The notes below the pieces were generated by a model. The model ran no database searches, was not told the DNA's origin, and saw only the letters and a program-made list of their open reading frames with translations. Positions 1 to 7,122 of a stretch of DNA of 7,122 nt are shown here, piece by piece. Every line of letters begins with the position of its first letter. Within the stretch, counting starts at the first letter, position 1. Origin of the DNA: Hydrogenimonas sp. (lineage in GTDB: Bacteria > Campylobacterota > Campylobacteria > Campylobacterales > Hydrogenimonadaceae); NCBI GenBank assembly GCA_021647345.1, contig JAKIUX010000043.1, positions 1-7,122 on the forward strand, given 5' to 3'. Made by a program: the position numbers and the translations under genes.

Positions 1-600
1 CATCACAAGCAGTGCATCTATCAGTTCGTCGAGGCGGTGAGGAGGACTATTCGTGGCCATACCTACCGCTATACCGGTGGGGCCGTTAAGAAGCAGGTTC
101 GGTACGCGACTCGGCAGAACATCCGGCTCTTGCATCGTATCGTCGTAGTTGGGGATGAAGTCTACAGTATCTTTTTCTATATCTCTTAAAAGCTCCTCTG
201 CAAGCCGTGTCATACGGGCTTCTGTATATCTCATCGCCGCAGGGTTGTCGCCATCTATGGAGCCGAAGTTTCCCTGACCGTCTACAAGAGGAATGCGCAT
301 CGAGAAATCCTGCGCCATTCTGACCAAGGCGTCGTATACTGCCGTATCTCCGTGGGGATGATATTTACCTATAACGTCACCGACTATACGGGCACTCTTT
401 TTATATGCCGCACGAGAGGTTACCCCAAGCTCGTGCATAGCATAAAGAATCCTTCTATGGACAGGTTTGAGACCGTCTCGGGCGTCTGGAAGTGCCCGAC
501 CTATGATGACACTCATGGAGTAGTCGAGATAGCTCCCTTTTATGCTATCTTCTATCGAGATCTCCTGAATATCTTCGTTTTCTTTGAACAGATCTGACAT
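1..600 (-). CDS. gyrA: DNA gyrase subunit A, N-terminal part (runs off the left edge)
   Basis: GyrA is the breakage-reunion subunit of DNA gyrase, which introduces negative supercoils in the cytoplasm with ATP energy supplied by GyrB. The first 200 codons are present; the rest lies beyond the left edge. Reading the minus strand from the ATG at 600-598 gives [19 protein letters not shown] and continues without a stop to base 1. The active-site tyrosine is Tyr125 in the AAMRYTE motif (codon at 226-228). The quinolone-determining region contains [10 protein letters not shown], with Thr86 (343-345) and Asp90 (331-333), the wild-type susceptible residues in Campylobacter numbering. The start is supported by AAAGG about seven bases upstream on the minus strand and by the normal N-terminus. 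Transcription diverges from amt1. Identification is secure; only the C-terminal DNA-wrapping domain is out of view. Confidence 0.97.
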   Translation of the reverse strand, partial: MSDLFKENEDIQEISIEDSIKGSYLDYSMSVIIGRALPDARDGLKPVHRRILYAMHELGVTSRAAYKKSARIVGDVIGKYHPHGDTAVYDALVRMAQDFSMRIPLVDGQGNFGSIDGDNPAAMRYTEARMTRLAEELLRDIEKDTVDFIPNYDDTMQEPDVLPSRVPNLLLNGPTGIAVGMATNSPPHRLDELIDALLVM

Positions 601-685
601 TCAAAACCTTTTGCTTTGAAAATTTTAATCTTGATTTTATCTAAAGATAGCTTAATCTATTGAATTAGCAATTGTAGTTGTATGT

Positions 686-790
686 TCCGAAAAACTCTTC
701 TGCTCAAACGGCTTTGCTATGCTATATAGGAATTTCGATGAAATTCCGACCATTACGCTGCAGATGTTAATCGCAGAAGAGTTTTTTGGA
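686..790 (+). repeat. Long imperfect inverted repeat with inner hairpin (possible structured RNA or miniature mobile element)
   Basis: The arm at 686-703 (TCCGAAAAACTCTTCTGC) is the reverse complement of 773-790 at 17 of 18 positions, with 69 bases between the arms. The single mismatch (G689 against T787) would be a G-U pair in a rightward transcript but a C-A mismatch in a leftward one, which favours a plus-strand RNA. Inside lies a second, perfect 8-bp palindrome (GGAATTTC at 729-736 and GAAATTCC at 740-747, three-base loop). No target-site duplication is visible immediately outside the arms and there is no transposase. It could be a non-autonomous repeat (MITE-like) dispersed in the genome or a structured non-coding RNA; one copy cannot decide. 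Confidence 0.6.
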
Positions 791-812
791 GGCTTCAGTT
801 AGTAGTGGGTAG

Positions 813-854
813 TAGGCACGAAAGTGCGAAATACAGAACAAGTGCCTATTTTTT
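813..854 (+). terminator. Terminator-like hairpin upstream of amt1
   Basis: TAGGCAC (813-819) can pair with GTGCCTA (842-848) in a 7-bp stem followed directly by six T residues (849-854), as in a Rho-independent terminator for a rightward transcript. A competing small hairpin, GCAC-GAAA-GTGC (816-827), uses the same left-hand bases and has a GNRA tetraloop. Because no rightward gene lies upstream, the structure would end either a small RNA from the 686-790 region or read-through. The stem is short and its loop long, so this is moderate evidence only. Confidence 0.4.
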
Positions 855-891
855 AATCAACTTTGCTCTATCTTTGAGAGGGTTTAATTTG

Positions 892-908
892 TATACTTTG
901 AGCATAAT
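892..908 (+). promoter_or_regulatory. Candidate amt1 promoter -10 region
   Basis: Two -10-like hexamers lie just upstream of amt1: TATACT (892-897) and CATAAT (903-908). Neither has a convincing -35 box at normal spacing, which is common in Campylobacterota, where -35 conservation is weak. No correctly spaced sigma-54 site was seen. Which hexamer is used, if either, cannot be decided from sequence. Confidence 0.3.
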
Positions 909-926
909 TTTTCCAAAGGAGATCTC

Positions 927-2180
927 ATGAAGAAGTGGTTATTTGCACTGCCTTTGCTGCCTGCACTGGCATTTGCCGAAGATTCGCTCAACAGCGGTGA
1001 TACAGCATGGATGCTTGTCGCTACCGCATTCGTTATGCTTATGACGCCGGCGGGCCTTGCGCTCTTTTACGGCGGCTTGACGCGAAGCAAGAATGTTCTA
1101 AATACGATGGGTATGAGCCTTGCGGCTTATGCGGTAGGTACTCTCGTATGGGTTATCATAGGGTACTCTATCGCTTTTGGTGAAGGTGATTTTTTCGGAA
1201 CCGGCAAGATTCTTCTTTCCGGAATTAGCTCCGACACTCTTAGCGGTACGATTCCTGAGCTTCTTTTTGTCGCTTTCCAGGGAACTTTCGCCGCCATTAC
1301 CGTAGCGATAGCCAGCGGCTCTATGATTGAGAGAGTTAAGTTTTCGACATTCGTAATTTTCGCTGCTCTTTGGATAGTAGCGGTATACGCTCCTATTACA
1401 CACTGGGCTTGGGGCGGCGGTGAGACACTGAACTTCGGTGAAATAGACTTTGCCGGAGGTACTGTCGTGCACATTAACGCGGGTGTGGCCGGTTTTGTGG
1501 TCGCTATGCTTCTTGGACGCAGAAAAGATTATGAAAAGGCTGCGATCAAGCCCTTCTCTCCGATACTTGTAGTTCTTGGCGCTATGCTTCTTTGGTTTGG
1601 ATGGTTCGGTTTCAACGCCGGTTCTCAAGTAGCTGCCGACGGTACTGCTGCTTCTGCATTCCTTGTTACCAACGTAGCTGCATCCTTGGGTGTTATAGGC
1701 TGGATAATCGGTGAGTGGATCATCTTCAAAAAGCCGACGCTTGTTGGCGGTGCTTCAGGTGCTGTCGCCGGCCTGGTAGCCATAACTCCTGCATCAGGAA
1801 CTGCTGGTGTAGGCGGAGCTATAATCATAGGTCTTGTCGGCGGATTCCTCGGATTCCTTGCCGTTTCCAGGATAAAGAAAATGTTCAAGGTAGATGACTC
1901 TTTGGATGCTTTCTGGGTGCATGGACTTGTTGGTATTTGGGGTTCTATAGCGACAGCTATCTTCATAGCCGATTATGCTATGCCTGAAGATTACAGCATG
2001 GGAAGCCAGCTTGTAAGCCAGCTTATGGCGGTAGGTCTGACTATAGTTTACAGTGGTATCGTTACCGCCATTGTTTTCTTCATAGCTTCGGCTATAACCG
2101 GCGGAGGACGTGTAGATGAAGAGACCGAAACGAGAGGTCTTGACGAGTCTACCCACGGAGAGCGCGCGCTCAACCTTTGA
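927..2180 (+). CDS. amtB: Ammonium transporter, AmtB-like, with signal peptide
   Basis: This inner-membrane ammonium channel of the Amt/Mep/Rh family (417 aa) should take up ammonium when it is scarce. The start is supported by AAAGGAG at 915-921, five bases before the ATG. Residues 1-17 look like a cleavable signal peptide ending AFA before Glu18, as in E. coli AmtB. Functional residues align without gaps to AmtB: the Phe gate pair Phe117 and Phe121, Trp162 and Asp174 of the recruitment site, the twin pore histidines His182 and His332 (150 apart, as in E. coli), and Phe229/Ser233 in the FGFNAGS motif. About eleven membrane segments are expected. The cytoplasmic tail keeps the RGLDESTHGE motif that contacts PII proteins. 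The gene is followed after 68 bases by a PII gene, the classic amtB-glnK pairing. It is clearly a different Amt subgroup from the second Amt in this cluster. Confidence 0.96.
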   Translation: MKKWLFALPLLPALAFAEDSLNSGDTAWMLVATAFVMLMTPAGLALFYGGLTRSKNVLNTMGMSLAAYAVGTLVWVIIGYSIAFGEGDFFGTGKILLSGISSDTLSGTIPELLFVAFQGTFAAITVAIASGSMIERVKFSTFVIFAALWIVAVYAPITHWAWGGGETLNFGEIDFAGGTVVHINAGVAGFVVAMLLGRRKDYEKAAIKPFSPILVVLGAMLLWFGWFGFNAGSQVAADGTAASAFLVTNVAASLGVIGWIIGEWIIFKKPTLVGGASGAVAGLVAITPASGTAGVGGAIIIGLVGGFLGFLAVSRIKKMFKVDDSLDAFWVHGLVGIWGSIATAIFIADYAMPEDYSMGSQLVSQLMAVGLTIVYSGIVTAIVFFIASAITGGGRVDEETETRGLDESTHGERALNL

Positions 2181-2191
2181 AAATGATACTT

Positions 2192-2213
2192 GGCCGGGAC
2201 TCTCCGGCCTTTT
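2192..2213 (+). terminator. Intercistronic hairpin between amt1 and glnK1
   Basis: GGCCGG (2192-2197) and CCGGCC (2204-2209) form a perfect 6-bp, all-GC stem with a six-base loop, followed by TTTT and then AAAA. It begins eleven bases after the amt1 stop codon and lies within the amt1-glnK1 spacer. It may act as a partial terminator or mRNA 3'-end stabiliser that sets the Amt to PII ratio. The short T-run suggests incomplete termination. Confidence 0.5.
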
Positions 2214-2215
2214 AA

Positions 2216-2587
<372 letters not shown>

Positions 2588-2611
2588 TAAGCTCTCTCTA
2601 TCACTCTCTTT

Positions 2612-2636
2612 CCCCGTCTTTGGCTTGCAGACGGGG
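2612..2636 (+). terminator. Probable transcription terminator or 3' hairpin after glnK1
   Basis: CCCCGTCT (2612-2619) and AGACGGGG (2629-2636) make a perfect 8-bp GC-rich stem with a nine-base loop, 24 bases after the glnK1 stop. The following bases are GCTGCTTAAAT, so there is no clean T-run. It may terminate inefficiently or protect the mRNA end. Its position between the two amt-glnK pairs fits separate transcription units. Confidence 0.5.
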
Positions 2637-2718
2637 GCTGCTTAAATATTGAACAAAAAAATCCTCCTTTTCTCTGCATAGATCAGAAAACTGATTAAAA
2701 AAGATACAATACTCCTAT

Positions 2719-2746
2719 TTGAAATATTTAAATCTACTTTTATAAT
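2719..2746 (+). promoter_or_regulatory. Sigma-70-type promoter for amt2-glnK2
   Basis: TTGAAA (2719-2724) is separated by 16 bases from a perfect TATAAT (2741-2746), giving a good housekeeping-type promoter about 85 bases before the amt2 start. It implies the second amt-glnK pair can be transcribed independently of the first. No correctly spaced sigma-54 site was seen in this gap. Confidence 0.5.
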
Positions 2747-2820
2747 TGAGCTCTTTGAAAAATTACAGATCTAACTAAGACTATACTCTGTTTTCTCTTG
2801 AATGTATAGTCAAAAAACTG

Positions 2821-2826
2821 AAGGAG
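2821..2826 (+). promoter_or_regulatory. Ribosome binding site fixing the amt2 start
   Basis: AAGGAG lies five bases before the ATG at 2832. An in-frame ATG at 2802 lies upstream of this site and would add ten polar residues (MYSQKTEGDP), so the downstream ATG is preferred. Confidence 0.75.
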
Positions 2827-2831
2827 ACCCA

Positions 2832-4010
2832 ATGTCAGCCGGTGATATTTCATATGTGGTAGATACCCTTTTTCTTCTCTTCGCGATGACCCTTATCATA
2901 TTTATGGTGCCCGGGTTTGCAATGTTGGAGGCGGGTATAGTAAGAACCAAGAATGTCAGTGCCGTTTTGACGGTAAATACGATGATATACGCTATAGCGT
3001 CGATGGCTTTTTTGCTTGTAGGCTACCAGCTTGCATTCGGAAGCTGGGAGAACGACAGTGTCAGCAAGTGGGCCGCATTTTTGTTTCAGATGGCTTTTGT
3101 CGGAAAGACTGTAAACATTATGAGCGGCGGTGTCAGTGAGCGTACCCGTATAATTCCGCTGATGATATTTACGGTAATAATGGCGGCTGTAATATATCCG
3201 CTTGTTGTTAACTGGACATGGGGTGCCAATATGCTCGAAGGTACCTTTTTAGATATTAGCTCGATGCATGACCTTGCAGGCTCCACCGTCATTCACTCTA
3301 CCGGTGCGTGGGCCCTTTTGGCGGCTATATTGGTAATAGGGCCGAGAAAAGGGAGGTATGTTGACGGCAAGGTGAAGGTGATTCCCGCATCAAATATTCC
3401 GCTGGTTACCTTAGGTGCTATGATTTTGTGGATAGGATGGTTCGGATTCAACGGCGGTTCTGTCGGAACGATATCTTCGAAAGAGAGTGCCGATCTTGTA
3501 GCGCTCACTATCATGAATACAAATACAGCTGGACTCGCCGGAGCTATAATCGCTGCTATAATCGTTTTTCTTCAGTATAAAAAATTTGATATAACGATGA
3601 TTCTCAACGGTGCACTGGGAGGATTGGTAGCGATAACGGCAGGGGCCGATCTTTTCGACATTTACACTCCTATTCTTATCGGTCTTATTGGGGGTGCTTT
3701 GGTGGTCTTTGCGGTACCGCTGTTTGATAGGTTGAGGCTTGATGATCCGGTAGGGGCCCTTTCTGTGCACCTTATAAACGGTATCTGGGGAACGATAGCG
3801 GTAGGAATATTTGCCGAAGATGTTTCGCTAGCCTCCCAGATAAAGGGTGTTTTGGTGGTAGGCGTATTTGCGTTTGTGGTATCATACATAACGATGTTTG
3901 CTATAGACAAAGTTATGCGTTTTAGAGCCGGCGATGATGAGCAGATGGAGGGGATCGACGTAAGCGAGTGCGGTGTCGAGGCATATCCGGAGTTCAAGCG
4001 GGCCTTCTAA
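2832..4010 (+). CDS. amt: Second ammonium transporter, divergent Amt subgroup
   Basis: This Amt/Mep/Rh family inner-membrane ammonium channel has 392 aa from the chosen ATG and no signal peptide, so it likely has eleven segments with the N-terminus outside. The channel residues are kept: Phe85 and Phe89 at the Phe-gate positions, Trp130, Asp147, twin histidines His155 and His313, and Phe206/Ser210 in FGFNGGS. The PGFAMLEAG and AGSTVIHSTGAW motifs resemble the Amt type common in cyanobacteria, Gram-positives and archaea rather than enteric AmtB, so it is not a simple copy of amt1. There are two oddities. A lysine (Lys92) sits in the middle of membrane segment 3, three residues after the gate Phe89. 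The tail reads SECGVEAYPEF, with Cys380 where relatives usually have His in an EHG motif. It probably forms an operon with glnK2, 28 bases downstream. Transport is the safest call; a sensor role is possible. Confidence 0.93.
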   Translation: MSAGDISYVVDTLFLLFAMTLIIFMVPGFAMLEAGIVRTKNVSAVLTVNTMIYAIASMAFLLVGYQLAFGSWENDSVSKWAAFLFQMAFVGKTVNIMSGGVSERTRIIPLMIFTVIMAAVIYPLVVNWTWGANMLEGTFLDISSMHDLAGSTVIHSTGAWALLAAILVIGPRKGRYVDGKVKVIPASNIPLVTLGAMILWIGWFGFNGGSVGTISSKESADLVALTIMNTNTAGLAGAIIAAIIVFLQYKKFDITMILNGALGGLVAITAGADLFDIYTPILIGLIGGALVVFAVPLFDRLRLDDPVGALSVHLINGIWGTIAVGIFAEDVSLASQIKGVLVVGVFAFVVSYITMFAIDKVMRFRAGDDEQMEGIDVSECGVEAYPEFKRAF

Positions 4011-4032
4011 ATTCAATTTATAAAGAAAGTGA

Positions 4033-5018
<986 letters not shown>

Positions 5019-5060
5019 AATTAACAGCCTTTGGTAAGGTAAGTCGATAAAAGTAAACGA

Positions 5061-5066
5061 TATAAT
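5061..5066 (+). promoter_or_regulatory. Candidate pyrC operon -10 box
   Basis: A perfect TATAAT lies 23 bases before the pyrC ATG in the 71-base divergent dedA/pyrC gap. No good -35 is seen at 16-18 bases. A minus-strand TATTAT (5067-5062) overlaps it and could serve dedA, so the two promoters may share this AT-rich stretch. Confidence 0.4.
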
Positions 5067-5089
5067 ACAATAAAAAGAAGGATGCGGTA

Positions 5090-6100
5090 ATGGTGATAGC
5101 TTTGAACGAACCTCTTGATAGGCATCTGCATTTGCGTGATGAAAAGATGCTCGAAATAGGCGCCCCTTTGAGCGCCGAGACATTTAGCGGAGCTTTGGTA
5201 ATGCCGAACCTAGTTCCGCCAGTGACTACTCAGGAGGCTGTAGTTGCATATAGAGAGAGAATTTTAGGGTGTGCTAAAAATAGCAGTTTTACCCCATATA
5301 TGACACTCTTTTTCCGCTCCGACTATACACCTCAATTTCTGGAGTCGGTTAAAGAGGATATTTTGGCTATAAAGCTCTACCCGGCAGGAGTGACAACAAA
5401 TTCGGATGGGGGAGTCGAGGGTTTTGATCTCATAGAGCTGGCTCCCGTATTAGAAGCGATGAGTGAGCTTCAGATTCCGCTATGTGTCCACGGTGAGACG
5501 GGAGGTTTTGTGATGGATAGGGAGAGCGAGTTCATACCAATATATGAGAAGCTTGCGAAAAACTTTCCCGATCTGAAAATTGTAATGGAGCATATCACAA
5601 CCAAAGATGCGGTAGAGGCACTTGATAGATATGAAAACCTCTATGCCACTATCACACTCCATCACCTCTATATCACTCTCGACGATGTGGCAGGAGGACT
5701 TCTGCAGCCCCACCTATTCTGCAAACCTATAGCGAAGCGTCCAGAAGATAGAGCGGCTCTTCTGCAAGCGGCCTTGAAGGCGCACCCTAAAGTTATGTTC
5801 GGCTCCGACTCCGCTCCCCACCCGAGAGAGGCTAAAGAGGCGCCCGGGTGTGCGGCGGGAGTCTTTACCGCACCCATAGCTCTGCAGGCTTTAGCGCAGC
5901 TTTTTGATAAGCACGGTGCACTCGATAATCTGCAGAGATTCGTAAGCGATAACGCCAAAAATATCTACTCTATAAATCCGCCTAAAAAGGAGGTTGTGCT
6001 TGAAAAAACAGCCTATCTTGTTCCTGAGATGTATGGCGGCAGCGTAGTGCCTATGTTCGCCGGTGGGACCCTGGAGTGGAGGGTGGTAAGTGCCGGGTAA
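5090..6100 (+). CDS. pyrC: Dihydroorotase
   Basis: Dihydroorotase catalyses the reversible cyclisation of N-carbamoyl-aspartate to dihydroorotate, the third step of de novo pyrimidine synthesis, in the cytoplasm with a binuclear zinc centre. The 336-aa product carries the E. coli PyrC-type set of ligands: His12 and His14 in DRHLHLRD, the carboxylated Lys95 in AIKLYPAG, His134 in CVHGE, His168 in MEHITT and Asp240 in FGSDSAPH. Substrate residues Arg16, Asn40 (MPN) and His244 are also present, so it should be active rather than a dihydroorotase-like pseudoenzyme. AAGGA (5078-5082) lies seven bases before the ATG, supporting the start. It is the first gene of an operon with a two-component system; the response regulator begins inside its last codons (11-base overlap). 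A link between pyrimidine synthesis and the regulator pair is positional only. Confidence 0.96.
   Translation: MVIALNEPLDRHLHLRDEKMLEIGAPLSAETFSGALVMPNLVPPVTTQEAVVAYRERILGCAKNSSFTPYMTLFFRSDYTPQFLESVKEDILAIKLYPAGVTTNSDGGVEGFDLIELAPVLEAMSELQIPLCVHGETGGFVMDRESEFIPIYEKLAKNFPDLKIVMEHITTKDAVEALDRYENLYATITLHHLYITLDDVAGGLLQPHLFCKPIAKRPEDRAALLQAALKAHPKVMFGSDSAPHPREAKEAPGCAAGVFTAPIALQALAQLFDKHGALDNLQRFVSDNAKNIYSINPPKKEVVLEKTAYLVPEMYGGSVVPMFAGGTLEWRVVSAG
6078..6083 (+). promoter_or_regulatory. Ribosome binding site inside pyrC for the response regulator GTG start
   Basis: GGAGGG lies six bases before GTG at 6090, within the pyrC coding sequence. This strong site and the resulting [12 protein letters not shown]-terminus decide the non-ATG start and suggest coupled translation. 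Confidence 0.75.
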
Positions 6101-6743
6101 GATTCTGCTGCTTGAAGATGACAGACTCTTTGGGGAGACACTTGTTGATTTCCTCGAAGAGGAGGGGTACGAGGTGGACCACTGTACAGAAGCAAAGTGT
6201 GTGGTCGAGGCGACCTACACAAAAAAGTACGATCTCTATCTGCTTGATGTGAACTTGCCGGATATGAACGGTTTTGAGCTTTTAAAGCAGCTTAGAGAGA
6301 GCGGTGACGAGACTGCGGCCATATATATAACGTCGGCACGGGACAAAGAGGCGCTCGTAGAGGGGTTTGTAAGCGGGGCTGATGATTATATGAAAAAGCC
6401 GGTAGATTTGGATGAGCTCATTTTGAGAGTGGAAGCGCATCTGCGCCGCATAAAAGGGAGCTCCAGAGTTGAGGTAGGGGAGTATCTGTTCGATATCGAG
6501 AGGCTTGTGCTATATCGGGATGGCGAACCGGTACAGCTTCCAAAAAAGCTTGCGCAGCTATTGGCGCTATTTCTAAAAAACAGAGGCGAAGTAGTAAGTA
6601 CCGAAGAGATTTTAGAAGAGATATATGGAGAAGAACATCCGGGCACGGGGGCGCTTAGAGTCTACATAAACAAGCTGAAGCAGCTTTTCGGGAAAGATTC
6701 GATAGTTAATATCAGGGGGGTCGGTTACTGTTTTGAAGCGTAA
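6090..6743 (+). CDS. OmpR/PhoB-family two-component response regulator
   Basis: This 217-aa cytoplasmic transcription regulator is expected to be phosphorylated by the kinase encoded next to it. The receiver domain (about 3-117) has the acidic pocket Asp10/Asp11, phospho-acceptor Asp53 in [11 protein letters not shown], switch residue Thr81, Tyr100 and conserved Lys103-Pro104. The C-terminal winged-helix DNA-binding domain (about 126-215) shows the family pattern, including [13 protein letters not shown] in the recognition-helix region and the closing [13 protein letters not shown]. The GTG start is backed by a strong ribosome binding site; the gene overlaps pyrC by 11 bases and the kinase by 11 bases. 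The specific regulon cannot be told from the sequence, so no gene name is given. Confidence 0.94.
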   Translation: MPGKILLLEDDRLFGETLVDFLEEEGYEVDHCTEAKCVVEATYTKKYDLYLLDVNLPDMNGFELLKQLRESGDETAAIYITSARDKEALVEGFVSGADDYMKKPVDLDELILRVEAHLRRIKGSSRVEVGEYLFDIERLVLYRDGEPVQLPKKLAQLLALFLKNRGEVVSTEEILEEIYGEEHPGTGALRVYINKLKQLFGKDSIVNIRGVGYCFEA

Positions 6744-7122
6744 AGAGATTTTAAAGGTTGTCTTCTTCTACTTGGTGACTTTTGCGGCTATGGCCGGGTT
6801 GATGTGGGCTATATTTGAAAACTTCGGCTACTCGGATAGAAATTTTTTGATAGTCATTGCGATGCTTTTGCCGCTCTCTTTACTTTTTGGCTATATACTC
6901 TCGAAGGTAGCACTCGAACCCCTTTTCATAACCAACGACCTTCTCGACAGGCTCCTTAAAGATACGCTTCACGAGCTCAACATCCCTCTATCTACGATCT
7001 TTGCCAACGTCTCTATGCTAAAACGAAGCGAGAGTGACCCAAAAAGATTGAAGAGACTCGATAGGATTGAGAGAGCGGGAGAGAATCTTAGCGAGCTTTA
7101 CAAAGATCTCGACTACTTTATA
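6733..7122 (+). CDS. Sensor histidine kinase, N-terminal part (runs off the right edge)
   Basis: This is the membrane histidine kinase partner of the preceding regulator; 130 codons are present and the ATPase domain lies beyond the window. The frame opens at a TTG (6733), the only acceptable start between the upstream in-frame stop (6703-6705) and the first membrane segment; later ATGs would cut into that segment. Two hydrophobic segments (about 9-29 and 38-58) are joined by a loop of fewer than ten residues (ENFGYSDRN), so there is essentially no periplasmic sensor domain. The dimerisation/phospho-acceptor helix follows with His80 in DTLHELNIPLSTIF, a standard HisKA H-box; no clear HAMP domain lies between. 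It overlaps the regulator by 11 bases. The ribosome binding site is poor (a G-run 12 bases upstream), which fits translational coupling. Confidence 0.88.
   Translation, partial: MKRKEILKVVFFYLVTFAAMAGLMWAIFENFGYSDRNFLIVIAMLLPLSLLFGYILSKVALEPLFITNDLLDRLLKDTLHELNIPLSTIFANVSMLKRSESDPKRLKRLDRIERAGENLSELYKDLDYFI

Larger units (their letters stand above)
601..926. other. Divergent gyrA/amt1 intergenic region without a gene
   Basis: These 326 bases separate two divergently transcribed genes. No plausible protein-coding frame with a ribosome binding site was found. The gyrA-proximal part (601-685) is AT-rich and must carry the gyrA promoter; a minus-strand TAAAAT at 639-634 is a weak -10 candidate. 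The middle (686-790) is a large inverted repeat with an inner hairpin. At 800-854 there is a TAGTAG-type short repeat followed by terminator-like pairing. The amt1-proximal part (855-926) is again AT-rich with -10-like hexamers and the amt1 ribosome binding site. Confidence 0.7.

Noticed and set aside
331..345. Quinolone-resistance mutations in GyrA
   Set aside because: Thr86 and Asp90 are the wild-type residues; no resistance substitution is present in the visible part.
352..597. An 81-codon plus-strand open frame opposite the gyrA start
   Set aside because: It is antisense to the conserved GyrA N-terminus, has no ribosome binding site and no family resemblance.
800..815. Short TAGTAG-type repeats as a possible tandem array or CRISPR remnant
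   Set aside because: Only two imperfect units with no spacer structure.
815..827. Possible sigma-54 (-24/-12) promoter, GG...GC, upstream of amt1
   Set aside because: The spacing between GG and GC is nine bases, not the required ten, and the bases are better explained by a hairpin.
1098..1628. A 176-codon open frame on the minus strand opposite amt1
   Set aside because: It lies wholly within a well-supported amt gene, has low-complexity, Ser/Lys/Arg-rich composition with no recognisable domain, and is explained as a shadow of the coding strand.
2682..2695. Small ATCAG/CTGAT hairpin in the glnK1-amt2 gap
   Set aside because: Only five AT-rich pairs with a four-base loop; expected by chance in AT-rich DNA.
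2802..2831. Upstream ATG for amt2 at 2802
   Set aside because: The AAGGAG site is at 2821-2826, downstream of that ATG; the added residues are polar and not family-like.
5019..5183. A 55-residue N-terminal extension of the DedA protein
   Set aside because: It would overlap pyrC by 94 bases, is polar and unlike DedA N-termini, and the ATG at 5018 has a ribosome binding site.

Overview
The window looks like a chromosomal segment of a member of the Campylobacterota (the former Epsilonproteobacteria, free-living Sulfurimonas/Sulfurovum/Hydrogenimonas type rather than a very AT-rich pathogen). The evidence is indirect: GyrA aligns residue-for-residue with Campylobacter numbering (Thr86, Asp90, Tyr125), PyrC is short (336 aa), Ile is often ATA and Arg often AGA, and the genes are tightly packed at moderate GC. 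The genus cannot be fixed from the sequence alone.

Layout. (1) The N-terminal 200 codons of gyrA run leftward off the window (1-600, minus). (2) A 326-base non-coding gap (601-926) holds an 18-bp inverted repeat enclosing a second perfect hairpin, followed by a terminator-like structure; this is the least explained DNA here. (3) A rightward nitrogen block contains two ammonium-transporter/PII pairs in tandem: amt1-glnK1 (927-2587) and amt2-glnK2 (2832-4377). The pairs are separated by a 244-base gap with a hairpin and a good sigma-70 promoter. (4) A leftward DedA-family membrane protein (4374-5018) meets glnK2 tail to tail, with the two stop codons sharing bases. (5) Divergent from dedA, a compact rightward operon runs pyrC - OmpR-type response regulator - histidine kinase (5090 to the right edge). 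Each junction in this operon is an 11-base overlap with a non-ATG start.

How the genes work together. Each Amt channel takes up ammonium, and its PII partner is expected to plug it when intracellular nitrogen is high. The two PII proteins are about 83% identical with nearly identical T-loops, while the two channels belong to clearly different Amt subgroups. This suggests a two-channel system sharing interchangeable PII regulators. The pyrC/two-component operon ties a pyrimidine biosynthesis gene to a signalling pair whose kinase has almost no extracytoplasmic domain; the signal cannot be read from the sequence.

No tRNA, rRNA, CRISPR array, transposase or phage gene was seen. The core genes are ordinary. 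The items most worth a second look are the structured 686-854 intergenic element, the duplicated amt-glnK cluster with a patch of unusually high glnK identity, and substitutions at conserved positions in the second Amt.
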